64,000 nucleotides of DNA from positions 638,501 through 702,500 of the forward strand of contig NZ_FWEX01000006.1 in assembly GCF_900170025.1 (NCBI RefSeq), written 5' to 3'. Below the pieces are notes generated by a model. The model made no database searches. It worked only from the letters and a program-made list of their open reading frames with translations, and was not told the origin of the DNA. Origin of the DNA: Nitrospira sp. ND1 (GTDB taxonomy: Bacteria; Nitrospirota; Nitrospiria; Nitrospirales; Nitrospiraceae). The position numbers and the translations under genes were made by a program. Below, in pieces: positions 1-9,044 of the stretch (its first letter is position 1; every line of letters starts with the position of its first letter).

Positions 1-265
1 CATAAATATCGGCGGGCAGCTTCCCCGGCTTGCGCACCGGAACGAACCCGGCACCGAGACGGGCAGCCAACGTCCCACCCATGATGAAGCCTCGCGACTC
101 GATCCCGATGATCTTTGCGATACGCTGTCCTTCGTAACGAGCGGCAAGCTCATCTGCGATGGAGCGGAAGGCCTGCGCATTCTTGAGAAGGGTCGTAATG
201 TCGTAGAAGAGGATACCGGGCTTAGGAAAGTCTGGAACTTCTCGAATGAGGGCTTTGTAATTCAT
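1..265 (-). CDS. apt: Adenine phosphoribosyltransferase, 5' part only
   Basis: Purine salvage enzyme that joins adenine and PRPP to give AMP in the cytoplasm. Reading from the ATG at 265 gives [20 protein letters not shown], the typical Apt start (a short helix and then the PDFPxPGI motif), followed by an IIGIESRGF segment and the [10 protein letters not shown] loop. The gene runs off the left edge of the window, so the PRPP-binding motif is not seen. It starts 25 bases downstream of the stop of the sigma factor gene on the same strand, so the two may be co-transcribed. Identification from the motifs is firm. The length cannot be judged. Confidence 0.93.
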   Translation of the reverse strand, partial: MNYKALIREVPDFPKPGILFYDITTLLKNAQAFRSIADELAARYEGQRIAKIIGIESRGFIMGGTLAARLGAGFVPVRKPGKLPADIY

Positions 266-289
266 ACGTGCAAGCGAATCGGGACGTTC

Positions 290-1288
290 TCATAAGAGAT
301 CCGCCCGCTTCATGGTTTTCCGTTCAATAATGCCGCGGAGCCTGGCCAGTGCAGCCGTCTCAATCTGGCGAACCCGCTCACGGGTCAGCCCCATCTCTTG
401 GCCGATCTCTTCTAACGTCCGCGACTCGGCCCCGTCAAGTCCAAACCGCGCCAAGATCACGGTGCGTTCCTTTTCAGGCAGCTCTTTCACCCAGGCCATG
501 AGTTCAGCCCGCCGCATCACGCCTTCGGTCGTCTCCGCCGGCGTCAGGCAGAGCGGATCTTCGATCACATCGCGCAGAAACGTATCCTGCCGGTCACTGA
601 TCGGGCTGTCGAGGGAGCAAGTGGTGCGGACCAGCTGCTTCAAGTCATCGACTTCCGCAACGCTGGTTTTCAGCTTGGCGGCGACTTCGTCGGCCCTTGG
701 TTCCCGTCCCAGCTCATGCACCAGCTGCTCAACCTTGCCCAGATACCGGTTCAACCGTTCGACGACATGGACCGGCAACCGGACGAGCTTTCCCTGATTG
801 ATGATGGCCCGTTCGATAAACTGACGAATCCACCAGGAGGCGTAGGTGCTGAAGCGGAACCCCCGCTTGTAATTGAACTTCTCTACCGCTTTGATCAGGC
901 CAAGATTGCCCTCTTCGACGATATCCGCAAAGGGAAACCCTCGATTCATGTACCGCTTGCCGATACTGATCACCAGGCGGAGATTCGCCTCGATCATCTC
1001 CAGGCGCGCCGCTTCGTCTCCCTCCATGACCCGCTTGCCCAATGCCTGTTCCTGTTTAAAATTGAGCAGGGTCGACTTGCGTACCTCGCGCAGATAACTC
1101 TTAATCGTGTCGAGGCCCTCGGCCCGCCCGGATTCCGCCGGACGATTGTCCGCTCCGGACTCTTCGGCCTCGGCGTGACTCCCCGACTCCGCATCCTCGT
1201 CCTCATCCCCCCGCGCCACGCGTGGGCGGCGAGCCGAGACGGGTGAATTCACCGCGTTGTCCTGTCGCACTGCTGCACGTCGAGCCAT
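290..1288 (-). CDS. Group 2 sigma-70 RNA polymerase sigma factor (RpoS/RpoD-like)
   Basis: Primary-like sigma factor of 332 residues that directs RNA polymerase to -10/-35 promoters. The first 59 residues are low-complexity and acidic. Region 1.2 begins near residue 60 ([11 protein letters not shown]), regions 2.1-2.4 span about 98-165 ([12 protein letters not shown] and [16 protein letters not shown]), region 3 follows ([10 protein letters not shown]), and region 4.2 ends the protein ([10 protein letters not shown] near 304). There is no long region 1.1 and no non-conserved insert, which fits a group 2 factor of RpoS size and not the housekeeping RpoD. Whether it serves as a stationary-phase sigma factor cannot be told from sequence, so no symbol is given. 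Confidence 0.93.
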   Translation of the reverse strand: MARRAAVRQDNAVNSPVSARRPRVARGDEDEDAESGSHAEAEESGADNRPAESGRAEGLDTIKSYLREVRKSTLLNFKQEQALGKRVMEGDEAARLEMIEANLRLVISIGKRYMNRGFPFADIVEEGNLGLIKAVEKFNYKRGFRFSTYASWWIRQFIERAIINQGKLVRLPVHVVERLNRYLGKVEQLVHELGREPRADEVAAKLKTSVAEVDDLKQLVRTTCSLDSPISDRQDTFLRDVIEDPLCLTPAETTEGVMRRAELMAWVKELPEKERTVILARFGLDGAESRTLEEIGQEMGLTRERVRQIETAALARLRGIIERKTMKRADLL

Positions 1289-1302
1289 AATTCCGTTACC
1301 TA

Positions 1303-1590
1303 CTACTTAATCGTAAAGTCCTGAGATCGGCCCGTGGCGCGACTCCACTCCACCTGCACCTGCGTCACGCGCGACCCGACGGGGCCCTTCTTGAGATCCG
1401 ACAGGAACTCCTCAAGGACGCCCCGGTTTCCTTCAGCATCTACCGCCACCTGCCCGCTATCGAGATTCTCGACGTGACCCGTCAATCCACGCGCAACCGC
1501 CATCCGACAGGTAAAGGCCCGGTACCCAACCCCCTGCACACGCCCGCTGACAAGCATTCTCGCGCGCACTGATTCGCCGGTGTCGGTCAT
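1303..1590 (-). CDS. acyP: Acylphosphatase
   Basis: Small cytoplasmic enzyme of about 95 residues that hydrolyses acyl-phosphate bonds such as those of carbamoyl-phosphate and acetyl-phosphate. It has the family signature [11 protein letters not shown] with the phosphate-binding Arg, and HVENLDSG with the catalytic Asn. The ATG at 1590 is preferred over an upstream in-frame ATG at 1650 because it gives the standard length and has a GGGAGGG ribosome-binding site about 10 bases upstream. It lies 14 bases upstream of the sigma factor gene on the same strand, so the two are probably transcribed together. Confidence 0.92.
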   Translation of the reverse strand: MTDTGESVRARMLVSGRVQGVGYRAFTCRMAVARGLTGHVENLDSGQVAVDAEGNRGVLEEFLSDLKKGPVGSRVTQVQVEWSRATGRSQDFTIK

Positions 1591-2040
<450 letters not shown>

Positions 2041-2075
2041 ACCGGGCAGAACCGAAAACGGGAAGCCGGATTGTC

Positions 2076-3179
2076 TTACATCACGGGGGTAAAACGCAAG
2101 CCGTATGCATCGGCCACACCTTGGCAGGTAATTCTGCCGTTCATCACGTTCACACCCTTGGCAAGACCGGGGTCTGATCGAATCGCTTTCTCGACTCCCT
2201 CCGATGCGAGCCGGACTATATAAGGGAGCGTCGTGTTGGTCAAGGCTAGAGTTGAGGTATGGGGCACGATGCCGGGCATGTTCGTGACGCAGTAATGCAA
2301 GACGCCATCCACCACATAGACCGGATCCGAGTGCGTGGTCGGCCTGGTGGTTTCACAACAGCCCCCCTGATCGACCGCCACATCCACAATCACGGAACCC
2401 GGCTTCATTTTCTTTACTAGTGCTCTCGAAACGACCTTCGGCGCGCGTGCCCCGGGGACTAACACCGCACCAATGACCAGATCGGCGTCGACGACCGCGC
2501 GTTCAATGGCTGATTCCGTCGCTGCGCATGTCGCGATTCGTCCGCCGTACAGATCGTCGAGAAACCGGAGCCGATCAAGATCCAGATTGATAACGGTCAC
2601 CCGCGCTCCCATGCCCACGGCGATTCTGACGGCCGACGTTCCCACCACGCCGGCGCCCAACACCACGACATGAGCAGGCGGTACCCCAGGCACGCCGGCC
2701 AGCAGGAGACCGCGCCCTCCCTGTACCGTCCCGAGATAATGGGCCCCGATCTGCACAGCCAGACGCCCGGCAATCTCACTCATCGGCCGCAACATCGGCA
2801 AGCTGTGATCTCTGGCCTCGACGGTCTCGTAGGCAATGGCCGTGATATCGGCCGCGACCAACGCCTTGGTCAAATCCGGCAACGACGCCAGATGCAAATA
2901 GGTAAACAGCACCTGCCCGGGTCGAAAGAGTACGCACTCGGACAGCTGCGGCTCCTTCACCTTCACGATCAGGTCCGCCTGCTGAAACACCTCGGCTTTG
3001 GAGCCGGCCACCTGAACGCCGGCCTGTCGATACGCGTCGTCCGAAAATCCGCTCCCCTGTCCCGCCGACGGCTCTACCACAACCCGATGCCCCGCCTGCA
3101 GCAGCACACGAGCGCCGTCAGGCGTCAGACTCACACGATACTCGTAGTCCTTAATTTCCTTCGGAACCCCGATGATCAT
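2076..3179 (-). CDS. ald: Alanine dehydrogenase
   Basis: NAD-dependent enzyme that interconverts L-alanine with pyruvate and ammonia. The protein is 367 residues, close to the family norm of about 370. It starts [15 protein letters not shown], a typical Ald N-terminus, which decides the ATG at 3179 over an in-frame ATG seven codons upstream. Visible motifs are the pyruvate-binding Lys in IVKVKEPQ, the catalytic His in [10 protein letters not shown], the [12 protein letters not shown] helix, and the Rossmann glycine motif [12 protein letters not shown] for NAD. The tRNA-Pro gene follows 36 bases downstream on the same strand. The enzyme could link ammonia handling to pyruvate here, though that role is inferred. 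Confidence 0.95.
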   Translation of the reverse strand: MIIGVPKEIKDYEYRVSLTPDGARVLLQAGHRVVVEPSAGQGSGFSDDAYRQAGVQVAGSKAEVFQQADLIVKVKEPQLSECVLFRPGQVLFTYLHLASLPDLTKALVAADITAIAYETVEARDHSLPMLRPMSEIAGRLAVQIGAHYLGTVQGGRGLLLAGVPGVPPAHVVVLGAGVVGTSAVRIAVGMGARVTVINLDLDRLRFLDDLYGGRIATCAATESAIERAVVDADLVIGAVLVPGARAPKVVSRALVKKMKPGSVIVDVAVDQGGCCETTRPTTHSDPVYVVDGVLHYCVTNMPGIVPHTSTLALTNTTLPYIVRLASEGVEKAIRSDPGLAKGVNVMNGRITCQGVADAYGLRFTPVM

Positions 3180-3341
3180 AGCCGCCTCCCTGCACGCCAC
3201 ACCGCTTCGCCCTGATACCCCGCATTATACATGGCCGAGCGTGGCTACCGTCAGGAACCTGCGCACCTTGCTACGCGAAAGATCAGTGCGGTAAGATTCG
3301 CAGACTATCGACCATTTCCGCTTAAGAGGAGCACCTCACGC

Positions 3342-3710
3342 ATGGACGCCGGATCCTGTAATGCCTGCAGCGCCGCGGGCGCACCATTGATGAAGTTTTC
3401 GCTGGGAAAAGATTTCTTCGGGCGGACCTATGACCGGCTGTCGCCCGCTTCGGATCAAAGTCCGAAATGGTATTGTGAACCCTGCTCCATGATGAAGAAT
3501 CTGCAACGTGATTTCCGAGATATCCGCGCTGAATTCGACAAACTCGCCAAGGGGCAGGCCTCCGCCCTGTCGGAACCTGAAGCCAAACAACGGGCGCAGT
3601 TGCGCCTCAATGAAATTGCCGCCATCGCAGGCACCCAGGCCGCCGGCTCATCGCTCCTCAGCTTGACGGACGTGAAGCAGTTGATCGAGCAATTTCATGC
3701 CCGCGTCTAA
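3342..3710 (+). CDS. Conserved hypothetical protein with two Cys pairs
   Basis: A 122-residue cytoplasmic protein of unknown function. The N-terminal half has a CNAC pair near residue 7 and a CEPC pair near residue 47, spaced like a zinc ribbon or small iron-sulfur site. The C-terminal half is helical and charged. The ATG at 3342 is chosen because AAGAGGAG lies about 11 bases upstream, and translation from further upstream adds an unrelated N-terminus. It is the first gene of a four-gene plus-strand run with two ferredoxin-like proteins, so a redox or metal-binding role is plausible but inferred. Confidence 0.75.
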   Translation: MDAGSCNACSAAGAPLMKFSLGKDFFGRTYDRLSPASDQSPKWYCEPCSMMKNLQRDFRDIRAEFDKLAKGQASALSEPEAKQRAQLRLNEIAAIAGTQAAGSSLLSLTDVKQLIEQFHARV

Positions 3711-3748
3711 TCCCTCACATCGCACCCTGGAACCTCGGACTTGCTGAC

Positions 3749-4099
3749 ATGACCGGCTATCAGCGACACATTTTTGTCTGCACCAACAAGCGCGAACCGG
3801 ATGACGCGCGCGGCAGCTGCTCCAAGCTCGGCTCCGATGCACTCCACGCCTGCTTCAAGCAGGAGGCAAAACGACTCAACCTGAAAGGCGTCGTCCGTGC
3901 CAACAAAGCCGGCTGTCTCGATTATTGCGCACAGGGTCCGACCGTGGTGGTCTATCCCGAAGGAATCTGGTATCGCGTGACGTCCGAGGCGGACGTGAAG
4001 GAAATCATGGAGCGGCACATCGTTAAGGGAGAAGTGGTCGAACGACTCTTGATGGCCGACCAGGCCCCGCTCCCGCTTCTCTCTCCGTTGAAAGCCTAA
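3749..4099 (+). CDS. Thioredoxin-like [2Fe-2S] ferredoxin
   Basis: A 116-residue electron carrier of the thioredoxin-fold ferredoxin family, also called the (2Fe-2S) ferredoxin domain. Residues 6-11 are the first strand, HIFVC. Four cysteines fit the cluster-binding pattern: C11, C24, C56 and C60, the last pair in GCLDYC. The segment GPTVVVYPEGIWY is typical of the family just after the second Cys pair. It lies 38 bases after the Cys-pair protein and 33 bases before the next gene, in the same direction. The redox partner is not identifiable here. Confidence 0.85.
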   Translation: MTGYQRHIFVCTNKREPDDARGSCSKLGSDALHACFKQEAKRLNLKGVVRANKAGCLDYCAQGPTVVVYPEGIWYRVTSEADVKEIMERHIVKGEVVERLLMADQAPLPLLSPLKA

Positions 4100-4132
4100 A
4101 CTCATCACCCTGCTGACTCACGCGAGATCTCA

Positions 4133-4546
4133 ATGCCAGCCGACGAGAAATGGAAGGCCAACATGGAAAAGGTGGCCTTTATGAAAGCCTTCCCCGGACT
4201 GCTCCGTCACTGGGAAGCACTCGCCGGGAAAACTGTCGAAGCGGTCACCCCGCTCAAGAGCAAAGCCGGCGCAGCCGCACTGATCTGCACAGACGGTTCG
4301 TTTGTGGTGCTTCCGCCGCTGACGACGGAGCCTTATGAGTTGGGTGAAGCCCTGCAAGCAGCCCGTAGCTACCTCGAACCAAAACACCCCGAAGCCTATC
4401 TCGGATACGATCAGCTTCTGAAGAAAGACAAGGATGCACAACGCACCGCCCGCCTGGAAAATATACTCGGGGCGATTCGCAACAATATGGAACAGATTCC
4501 AGAGTTGAAAGACCGGCTCAAAGACCTGGTCAAGGAGTGGAAGTGA
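4133..4546 (+). CDS. Conserved hypothetical protein in ferredoxin cluster
   Basis: A 137-residue soluble protein with no family that I recognise. It is mixed alpha/beta at the N-terminus (a stretch around LICTDGSFVVLPPL) and strongly helical, charged and probably coiled at the C-terminus (about 95-137). It has no signal peptide, and its single Cys does not make a metal site. Its last codons overlap the start of the following ferredoxin gene, so the two are likely translated in a coupled way. Its position between two ferredoxins suggests an accessory role in the same redox unit. Confidence 0.75.
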   Translation: MPADEKWKANMEKVAFMKAFPGLLRHWEALAGKTVEAVTPLKSKAGAAALICTDGSFVVLPPLTTEPYELGEALQAARSYLEPKHPEAYLGYDQLLKKDKDAQRTARLENILGAIRNNMEQIPELKDRLKDLVKEWK

Positions 4547-4839
4547 GCAGTCTCCCGCAGAAAAACATGTTCGAGATCTTCTCCCAAGGTCTCTTCGAAG
4601 GAGTGAAACCCATGCTGGTTATTCGCGATCACCTGGTTCGCCATCCCGACCGGTGCACCCATCAAGCCATTTGCGTCCCCATCTGCCCGACCAGCGCCTG
4701 GCTCTCCACACCGCCCTACAAATTCGATCCTTCCCGCTGCCTGGAAAGCTGCCGGCTCTGCCTGGACGCCTGCCCGTCACAAGCGATCTATGCGGTATTC
4801 AAGAAAGGCGAAAAATTGCTGGAGCCGCAGAAGAAGTAG
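4543..4839 (+). CDS. 4Fe-4S dicluster-type ferredoxin
   Basis: An iron-sulfur electron carrier of about 98 residues. Two Cys groups are seen: C-x5-C-x3-CP in the middle (CTHQAICVPICP), and C-x3-C-x2-C-x3-CP further on (CLESCRLCLDACP). The second is enough for one [4Fe-4S] cluster. The first has only three cysteines and may hold a 3Fe cluster or borrow a ligand. The start is a GTG at 4543 overlapping the stop of the preceding gene, with AAGGAG at 4532-4537. A GTG at 4537 would overlap that ribosome-binding site and is less likely. It is the last gene of the small redox run. Confidence 0.85.
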   Translation: MSSLPQKNMFEIFSQGLFEGVKPMLVIRDHLVRHPDRCTHQAICVPICPTSAWLSTPPYKFDPSRCLESCRLCLDACPSQAIYAVFKKGEKLLEPQKK

Positions 4840-4971
4840 AGGACGTCTGCATGACGGACGGCGCACCACGAACTGGACGACATGAGCGCCGATCCCGATG
4901 GGGTGGAACCGCAACCGCATGATCCATGGCTTGTGCCGAGCATCTGTCCGATTCAGCCCTGCCTCCGCCCC

Positions 4972-5367
4972 CTAGAATGTCGCACTTCTAACCGCGGGCA
5001 GCAGCAGGAGTACAGCCAGCAGCACCAACGCAAGCGGTACCGTGGCCTGGAACGAAAGACTGCCTCCGCTCTCAAGGGCGTGCCTGCTGAGCACTCCTGC
5101 CCAAACCAGATTGTAGGCGCAAGCCACCCCAAGACCCCACCTCCGTAGACGCCATAACCCCACAGACGCAAGCGTAGCGCATCCGAATTGAAACGACACG
5201 GTTGCGACCTCAACGAGCAGGTGTCTTAGTCCTATCACGCGAGGATTCAACAGAAGGCCGAGCAGCGCAAGGACCGCCAGAACCATGGCCGGAGCGAACC
5301 ATGTGGCAACCACTCCATACATCACCCCGAGCAGTCGGATCATCCAGGGCTCCGCAATACATTTCAC
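4972..5367 (-). CDS. Small multi-pass membrane protein, unknown
   Basis: A 131-residue, very hydrophobic protein with about four predicted membrane helices: around residues 10-40, 48-72, 76-95 and 105-125. Only short loops with Arg and His separate them. I recognise no family motif. It lies downstream of the squalene/phytoene synthase on the same strand with a gap of 46 bases, so it may be the last gene of that unit. No function can be given. Confidence 0.6.
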   Translation of the reverse strand: MKCIAEPWMIRLLGVMYGVVATWFAPAMVLAVLALLGLLLNPRVIGLRHLLVEVATVSFQFGCATLASVGLWRLRRWGLGVACAYNLVWAGVLSRHALESGGSLSFQATVPLALVLLAVLLLLPAVRSATF

Positions 5368-5413
5368 GGCAACGGCTGACCTCCAGAATGTCGGCAGGTA
5401 GACGGTTCCCCGA

Positions 5414-6373
5414 TCAGACGATCTGCTTCCGCAAGCGCCCCCAGTAGGCCGTCCCTACGTATCCGCAACCGCCCGTGAAGGTGGTCAACGCCATGACGCG
5501 ATAGACGACGGAGCGCGGCGCTTTGACGTTGACCGACGGGTCGAGGAGATCCGGCGCAGCGGCCACACGTTTCAGCGTTTCACCCGCCAACAGAATCGGC
5601 CACATACATGCCAATCGCTGGCGAATTTCAAGGCGTGGCAGGGCCATGGTGTACATCCAGCCCTGATCCAAGTGTTCGATGGCCATTTTGATCAGCCGCA
5701 TCAACACCGGCCTGAACTTCGGCAGGTTCTCTCGATTCAGCAAATCAACCGGCGTCAGGCCCGCCTCACGGAGAAGCGGTTCCGGCACATAACAGCGGCC
5801 ACGGTGGAGATCCCGGGCAAGATCCTTCACGATATTCGTCAGCTGCAACCCCTTGCCGAATCGCACCCCGAGGGCCGACATTTTCTTCACATCCCAGCCT
5901 GATATCGACGGACAGTGCGCGCAGACCATCCTGGTCCAGAATTCGCCGACACAACCGGCGACGTAGTACGTGTACTGATCCAATTCGTCCAGGGTCTGAA
6001 ACGCCGTCAGGTCCTGAGCCGAATCGCCCTGAAAATGCGTAAGATCCATCGTCATCCCGTCCGGCAACACCCCCATCAACCATCGAATCCGCTCTTGGTC
6101 GGCTGGATCGAATTGATCATACAGCGTCAAACAGTCTTCCAGCCGCTGGAGCAACACCCGTTCTGCGGAGTCGGCTTGATGAGGAATCAGTGCGGCTAGG
6201 ATCGCATGCACGTCCCTCCGCGCTATAGGGCCGGAACTGAACTGCGTTCGAAACTGGGTGAGGTAGCGGAGTCGCTGCTCGCGGCCGATCAGGTCGGTAT
6301 CGGCAATCGTGTCGGCGGCACGCGCGAAGAGATAGGCCAGCCCCATCTGGTCGCGTACCGTCGCCGGCAGCAC
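5414..6373 (-). CDS. Squalene/phytoene synthase family protein
   Basis: Isoprenoid head-to-head condensing enzyme of the HpnC/HpnD/CrtB type, which joins two prenyl diphosphates for hopanoids or carotenoids. The two Asp-rich substrate motifs are present: DTIAD near residue 21 and KDLARD later (NIVKDLARDLHRG), with the RCYVP segment after the second. The GTG at 6373 is the first standard start in frame, but the homologous protein clearly begins further upstream. Codons from about 6450 down to 6376 read HELLHGILKQVSRSFYLTLN, the conserved N-terminal helix. No ATG, GTG or TTG precedes that stretch in frame. Either a rare start codon is used or there is a small frameshift. Coordinates give only the safe part. 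Confidence 0.85.
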   Translation of the reverse strand: MLPATVRDQMGLAYLFARAADTIADTDLIGREQRLRYLTQFRTQFSSGPIARRDVHAILAALIPHQADSAERVLLQRLEDCLTLYDQFDPADQERIRWLMGVLPDGMTMDLTHFQGDSAQDLTAFQTLDELDQYTYYVAGCVGEFWTRMVCAHCPSISGWDVKKMSALGVRFGKGLQLTNIVKDLARDLHRGRCYVPEPLLREAGLTPVDLLNRENLPKFRPVLMRLIKMAIEHLDQGWMYTMALPRLEIRQRLACMWPILLAGETLKRVAAAPDLLDPSVNVKAPRSVVYRVMALTTFTGGCGYVGTAYWGRLRKQIV

Positions 6374-6466
6374 GTTGAGGGTCAGATAAAACGACCGGGA
6401 AACCTGCTTGAGGATACCGTGGAGCAGTTCGTGTCTTGCGGAATCGATAGCCGTGGGGCAACCTTC

Positions 6467-6913
6467 TTATCTAACTTCCAGCACACCTTCCATGCCCTTC
6501 TCCCGATGACTCGGAAAGAACAGGAGCTTCTTGTCGCAATAGAAGGGATAGAGACCGGGCTTCCTCACGGTAAACTGCACCGTGACCGTCCGGCCCGAGG
6601 ACACATCTCGTTCAATCGATAGTCCCGCCGCTTCGTTCTTGAGGAGAAAATTGTGCGGAGTAATGCTGGTGATGCTGGTCAGGAGCAATTCGACCGGTTT
6701 CCCTGCCTGGACGATCAAATGACTGGGCGTATAGGAGTAACTGTCGAGGATGACCGTGGCTCGCTGAATGCCGTCGAGTTGATCGACCGGCACCTGAAGC
6801 GGCGGAACCTGAGGTGCTTGCTCGGCAGCATGCACAAGCGCAGGGGCGATGACCGTGCCGCACATCAGCACACAGACAAACCCGAGCTGCGGAAAACCAG
6901 AGACCCTGCTCAT
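6467..6913 (-). CDS. Exported cupredoxin-like copper protein
   Basis: A 148-residue periplasmic protein with a signal peptide (hydrophobic stretch about 9-29, cleavage probably after VHA). The rest is a cupredoxin fold. The copper ligands of a type 1 site are visible: His in TPHNF, Cys in YPFYCDK, His in PSHREK and Met in KGMEG. It is likely a small blue-copper electron carrier or copper-binding domain protein. It ends just before the squalene/phytoene synthase on the same strand, but a functional link is not evident. Confidence 0.82.
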   Translation of the reverse strand: MSRVSGFPQLGFVCVLMCGTVIAPALVHAAEQAPQVPPLQVPVDQLDGIQRATVILDSYSYTPSHLIVQAGKPVELLLTSITSITPHNFLLKNEAAGLSIERDVSSGRTVTVQFTVRKPGLYPFYCDKKLLFFPSHREKGMEGVLEVR

Positions 6914-7053
6914 GATGATCGGTTCTAGCAGAAGGCCGCGGAGTCGGTCAACCGAGCCGGCGACTTGACTGACCGGAAACCTGGTATTATCTCTTCACAT
7001 CGAGACGCAAGAAATCCCCTTGCCCAGGGGCCAATAATCAACTCAGGATCCGG

Positions 7054-7059
7054 TATAAT
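7054..7059 (+). promoter_or_regulatory. Candidate -10 box upstream of htpX
   Basis: A perfect TATAAT hexamer 70 bases before the htpX start codon, in a 200-base gap that separates the gene from the divergent cupredoxin gene. The -35 region is not clearly matched, so a different sigma factor or an activator could be involved. Confidence 0.35.
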
Positions 7060-7128
7060 AACATCCAAGGTTCGTTCCTCTCCGTAGAACAAGGGAGCGA
7101 GGAGAACGGGCCTCCAAGGAGGAGAGAT

Positions 7129-8046
7129 ATGAAGTCGATGAAGGGGATCGGGCTGCTTCTCATTTCGAACATTCTCATTTATCTCACCCTGTCGATTACG
7201 GTCAGGGTGCTGGTTAACGTCGTCCTGCCGGCCTTCGGCATCGATGTCCGAGGAGCCTTCAGCCAGGAACTGCTGGTCTGGTCGCTGGTGATCGGTTTCG
7301 GCGGCGCGTTCATCAGCTTGCTCTTTTCCAAACAAATGGCCCGCGCCATGCTGGATTGCGTTCAAATTACCCAGCCACGCACAACCGCGGAACAGGTGAT
7401 TTACGGGTCCGTGCGGGAGATTGCCGAACGGCTCCATATCACCATGCCCGAAGTCTGGGTATATGAATCGCCTGACCCCAATGCCTTTGCCACGGGACCG
7501 AGCAAGAATAACGCCATGGTCGCGGTCTCGACCGGGTTGCTGGCCAACCTGCGGGAAGACGAAGTCAAGGCTGTGCTCGCCCACGAGATGGGGCATGTCT
7601 TCAACGGCGATATGTTTTCCACGACGGTGCTCGCCGGCTTGATGAACACCTTCGTCCATTACATCAGCAACTTTGTGTATCAAATGGTCGCCCAGCCACA
7701 GGGCGGTGATCGAGAAGAGGGCCAGAGCGGCAGCCCGATCCTGGGCTTCGTGGTCTACATCTTCTTGCAGGTGGTCCTGTCCGTGCTGGCCATGATGGTC
7801 GTCAGCTGGCATTCCCGCCACCGGGAATATGCCGCCGATGCCTTCTCGGCAAAGGTCTATGGGAAAGAGTCGATGATCAAGGCCTTGCAGGCCATCGATC
7901 GCTGGGTGAACCGAGCCCAGTTCGAATATTCGACGCAAGATACCTTGGCCACGATGAAGATTTCAGGCAACACCTCCGGATTTCTGCACTTGCTGGCGAC
8001 TCATCCTCCAATCGAGGAACGTGTCGCGGCGCTGGAACGTCTCTAA
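7129..8046 (+). CDS. htpX: Membrane protease HtpX
   Basis: Membrane-bound zinc metalloprotease (peptidase M48) for quality control of membrane proteins, 305 residues. Two N-terminal membrane helices (about 6-30 and 45-66) lead to the catalytic HEMGH motif near residue 152. Two more hydrophobic segments follow (about 172-190 and 202-224), then the third zinc ligand Glu in the REYAADAFSAK motif. GGAGAGAT directly upstream of the ATG is a good ribosome-binding site. A peroxidase gene follows 15 bases later in the same direction, which would make a stress-linked pair. Confidence 0.95.
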   Translation: MKSMKGIGLLLISNILIYLTLSITVRVLVNVVLPAFGIDVRGAFSQELLVWSLVIGFGGAFISLLFSKQMARAMLDCVQITQPRTTAEQVIYGSVREIAERLHITMPEVWVYESPDPNAFATGPSKNNAMVAVSTGLLANLREDEVKAVLAHEMGHVFNGDMFSTTVLAGLMNTFVHYISNFVYQMVAQPQGGDREEGQSGSPILGFVVYIFLQVVLSVLAMMVVSWHSRHREYAADAFSAKVYGKESMIKALQAIDRWVNRAQFEYSTQDTLATMKISGNTSGFLHLLATHPPIEERVAALERL

Positions 8047-8061
8047 CCAAGGAGTCTTCAT

Positions 8062-8685
8062 ATGCCGATCTCTCGACCGACTTGTTCATGGAAGGTACTG
8101 GTCCTCGGGCTCGCAGTGGGTCTCGGGCTCGGCGCCCTTGAAATGGGCCTTGGTTCGGTCGATGCGGCGGAACAAGGAGCGACACGCATGGCAGCTAAAG
8201 CGTCTACGGTCTATGACTTCACGTTGAACGATATCGACGGGAAACCTGTCTCGTTAGGTCAATACAAGGGAAAGGTCATCATGCTGGTCAACACCGCCAG
8301 CTTCTGCGGCAACACGCCGCAATACTCCGACCTTGAAAAGATGTACGAGACTTACAAGGACAAGGGCTTTGAGATTCTGGCCTTCCCTGCGAATAACTTC
8401 GGCCAGCAAGAACCGGGGACGAACGAGGAGATCAAGGGATTTTGCCTGACCAAGTACAGTGTCGGCTTCCCGCTCTTCAGCAAGATCAGCGTGAAGGGGA
8501 GCGACAAACATCCCCTCTACCGCTATCTCACCGAGCAGAGCCCATTCCCCGGTGAAGTGGAATGGAACTTCCAGAAATATCTCGTCGATCGCTCAGGCAA
8601 CGTCGTCGCGCGCTACCACCATCGAACCAAACCGGTGGCTGACGAAGTGGTGAAAGACGTGGAGCGGTTTCTCGCGAAGAACTAA
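8062..8685 (+). CDS. Glutathione/thioredoxin-type peroxidase, exported
   Basis: A 207-residue peroxidase of the glutathione peroxidase family that reduces hydroperoxides. The N-terminal 36 residues look like a signal peptide or anchor (hydrophobic VLVLGLAVGLGLGAL), so the enzyme is probably periplasmic. The catalytic motif is NTASFCGNTPQY with Cys in place of selenocysteine. The partner motif is FPANNFGQQEP, where many relatives have FPCNQFG, and the Trp/Asn of the active site are in EWNFQKYLVDR. A second Cys in FCLTKY is the probable resolving Cys. The gene follows htpX closely and is likely co-transcribed with it. Confidence 0.92.
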   Translation: MPISRPTCSWKVLVLGLAVGLGLGALEMGLGSVDAAEQGATRMAAKASTVYDFTLNDIDGKPVSLGQYKGKVIMLVNTASFCGNTPQYSDLEKMYETYKDKGFEILAFPANNFGQQEPGTNEEIKGFCLTKYSVGFPLFSKISVKGSDKHPLYRYLTEQSPFPGEVEWNFQKYLVDRSGNVVARYHHRTKPVADEVVKDVERFLAKN

Positions 8686-8689
8686 CCGG

Positions 8690-8965
8690 TTACGCCTTCT
8701 TCACAAAAGTGACATGGGTTCGATACTCTTGGATGGCCGCACTCAGTGCGGCCTTCCCAAGAGGAATATTGGCCTCCAAGGCATCTTCCACCGCCTGATC
8801 GTCAATGATCACGTCATACTTGTCTTGCAGATTGGTTCGAACCGCGGTCCCGTCCTTGAACGTCCGCGGCATATAGATTTCAGTCCACACTTCCTTCTCA
8901 ACCAGGCAGACATCACAGAACCGCTCGTGCAACAGCGCCAGTTTCTCCGCATCGGTCTCTTTCAT
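8690..8965 (-). CDS. Small conserved hypothetical protein
   Basis: A 91-residue soluble protein, convergent with the peroxidase gene and separated from it by 4 bases. It has a CDVC pair near residue 17 and a mixed alpha/beta pattern. No signal peptide or membrane segment is seen, and no family is recognised. The start at 8965 is the only reasonable ATG. Confidence 0.6.
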   Translation of the reverse strand: MKETDAEKLALLHERFCDVCLVEKEVWTEIYMPRTFKDGTAVRTNLQDKYDVIIDDQAVEDALEANIPLGKAALSAAIQEYRTHVTFVKKA

Positions 8966-9044
8966 GCACCTACTCCCGGGTAAAACAATCGCACCGCGCC
9001 CTCAAGAGGCGGTGAGTGAAGGTAGACCAAGCGACGGGGGATAT

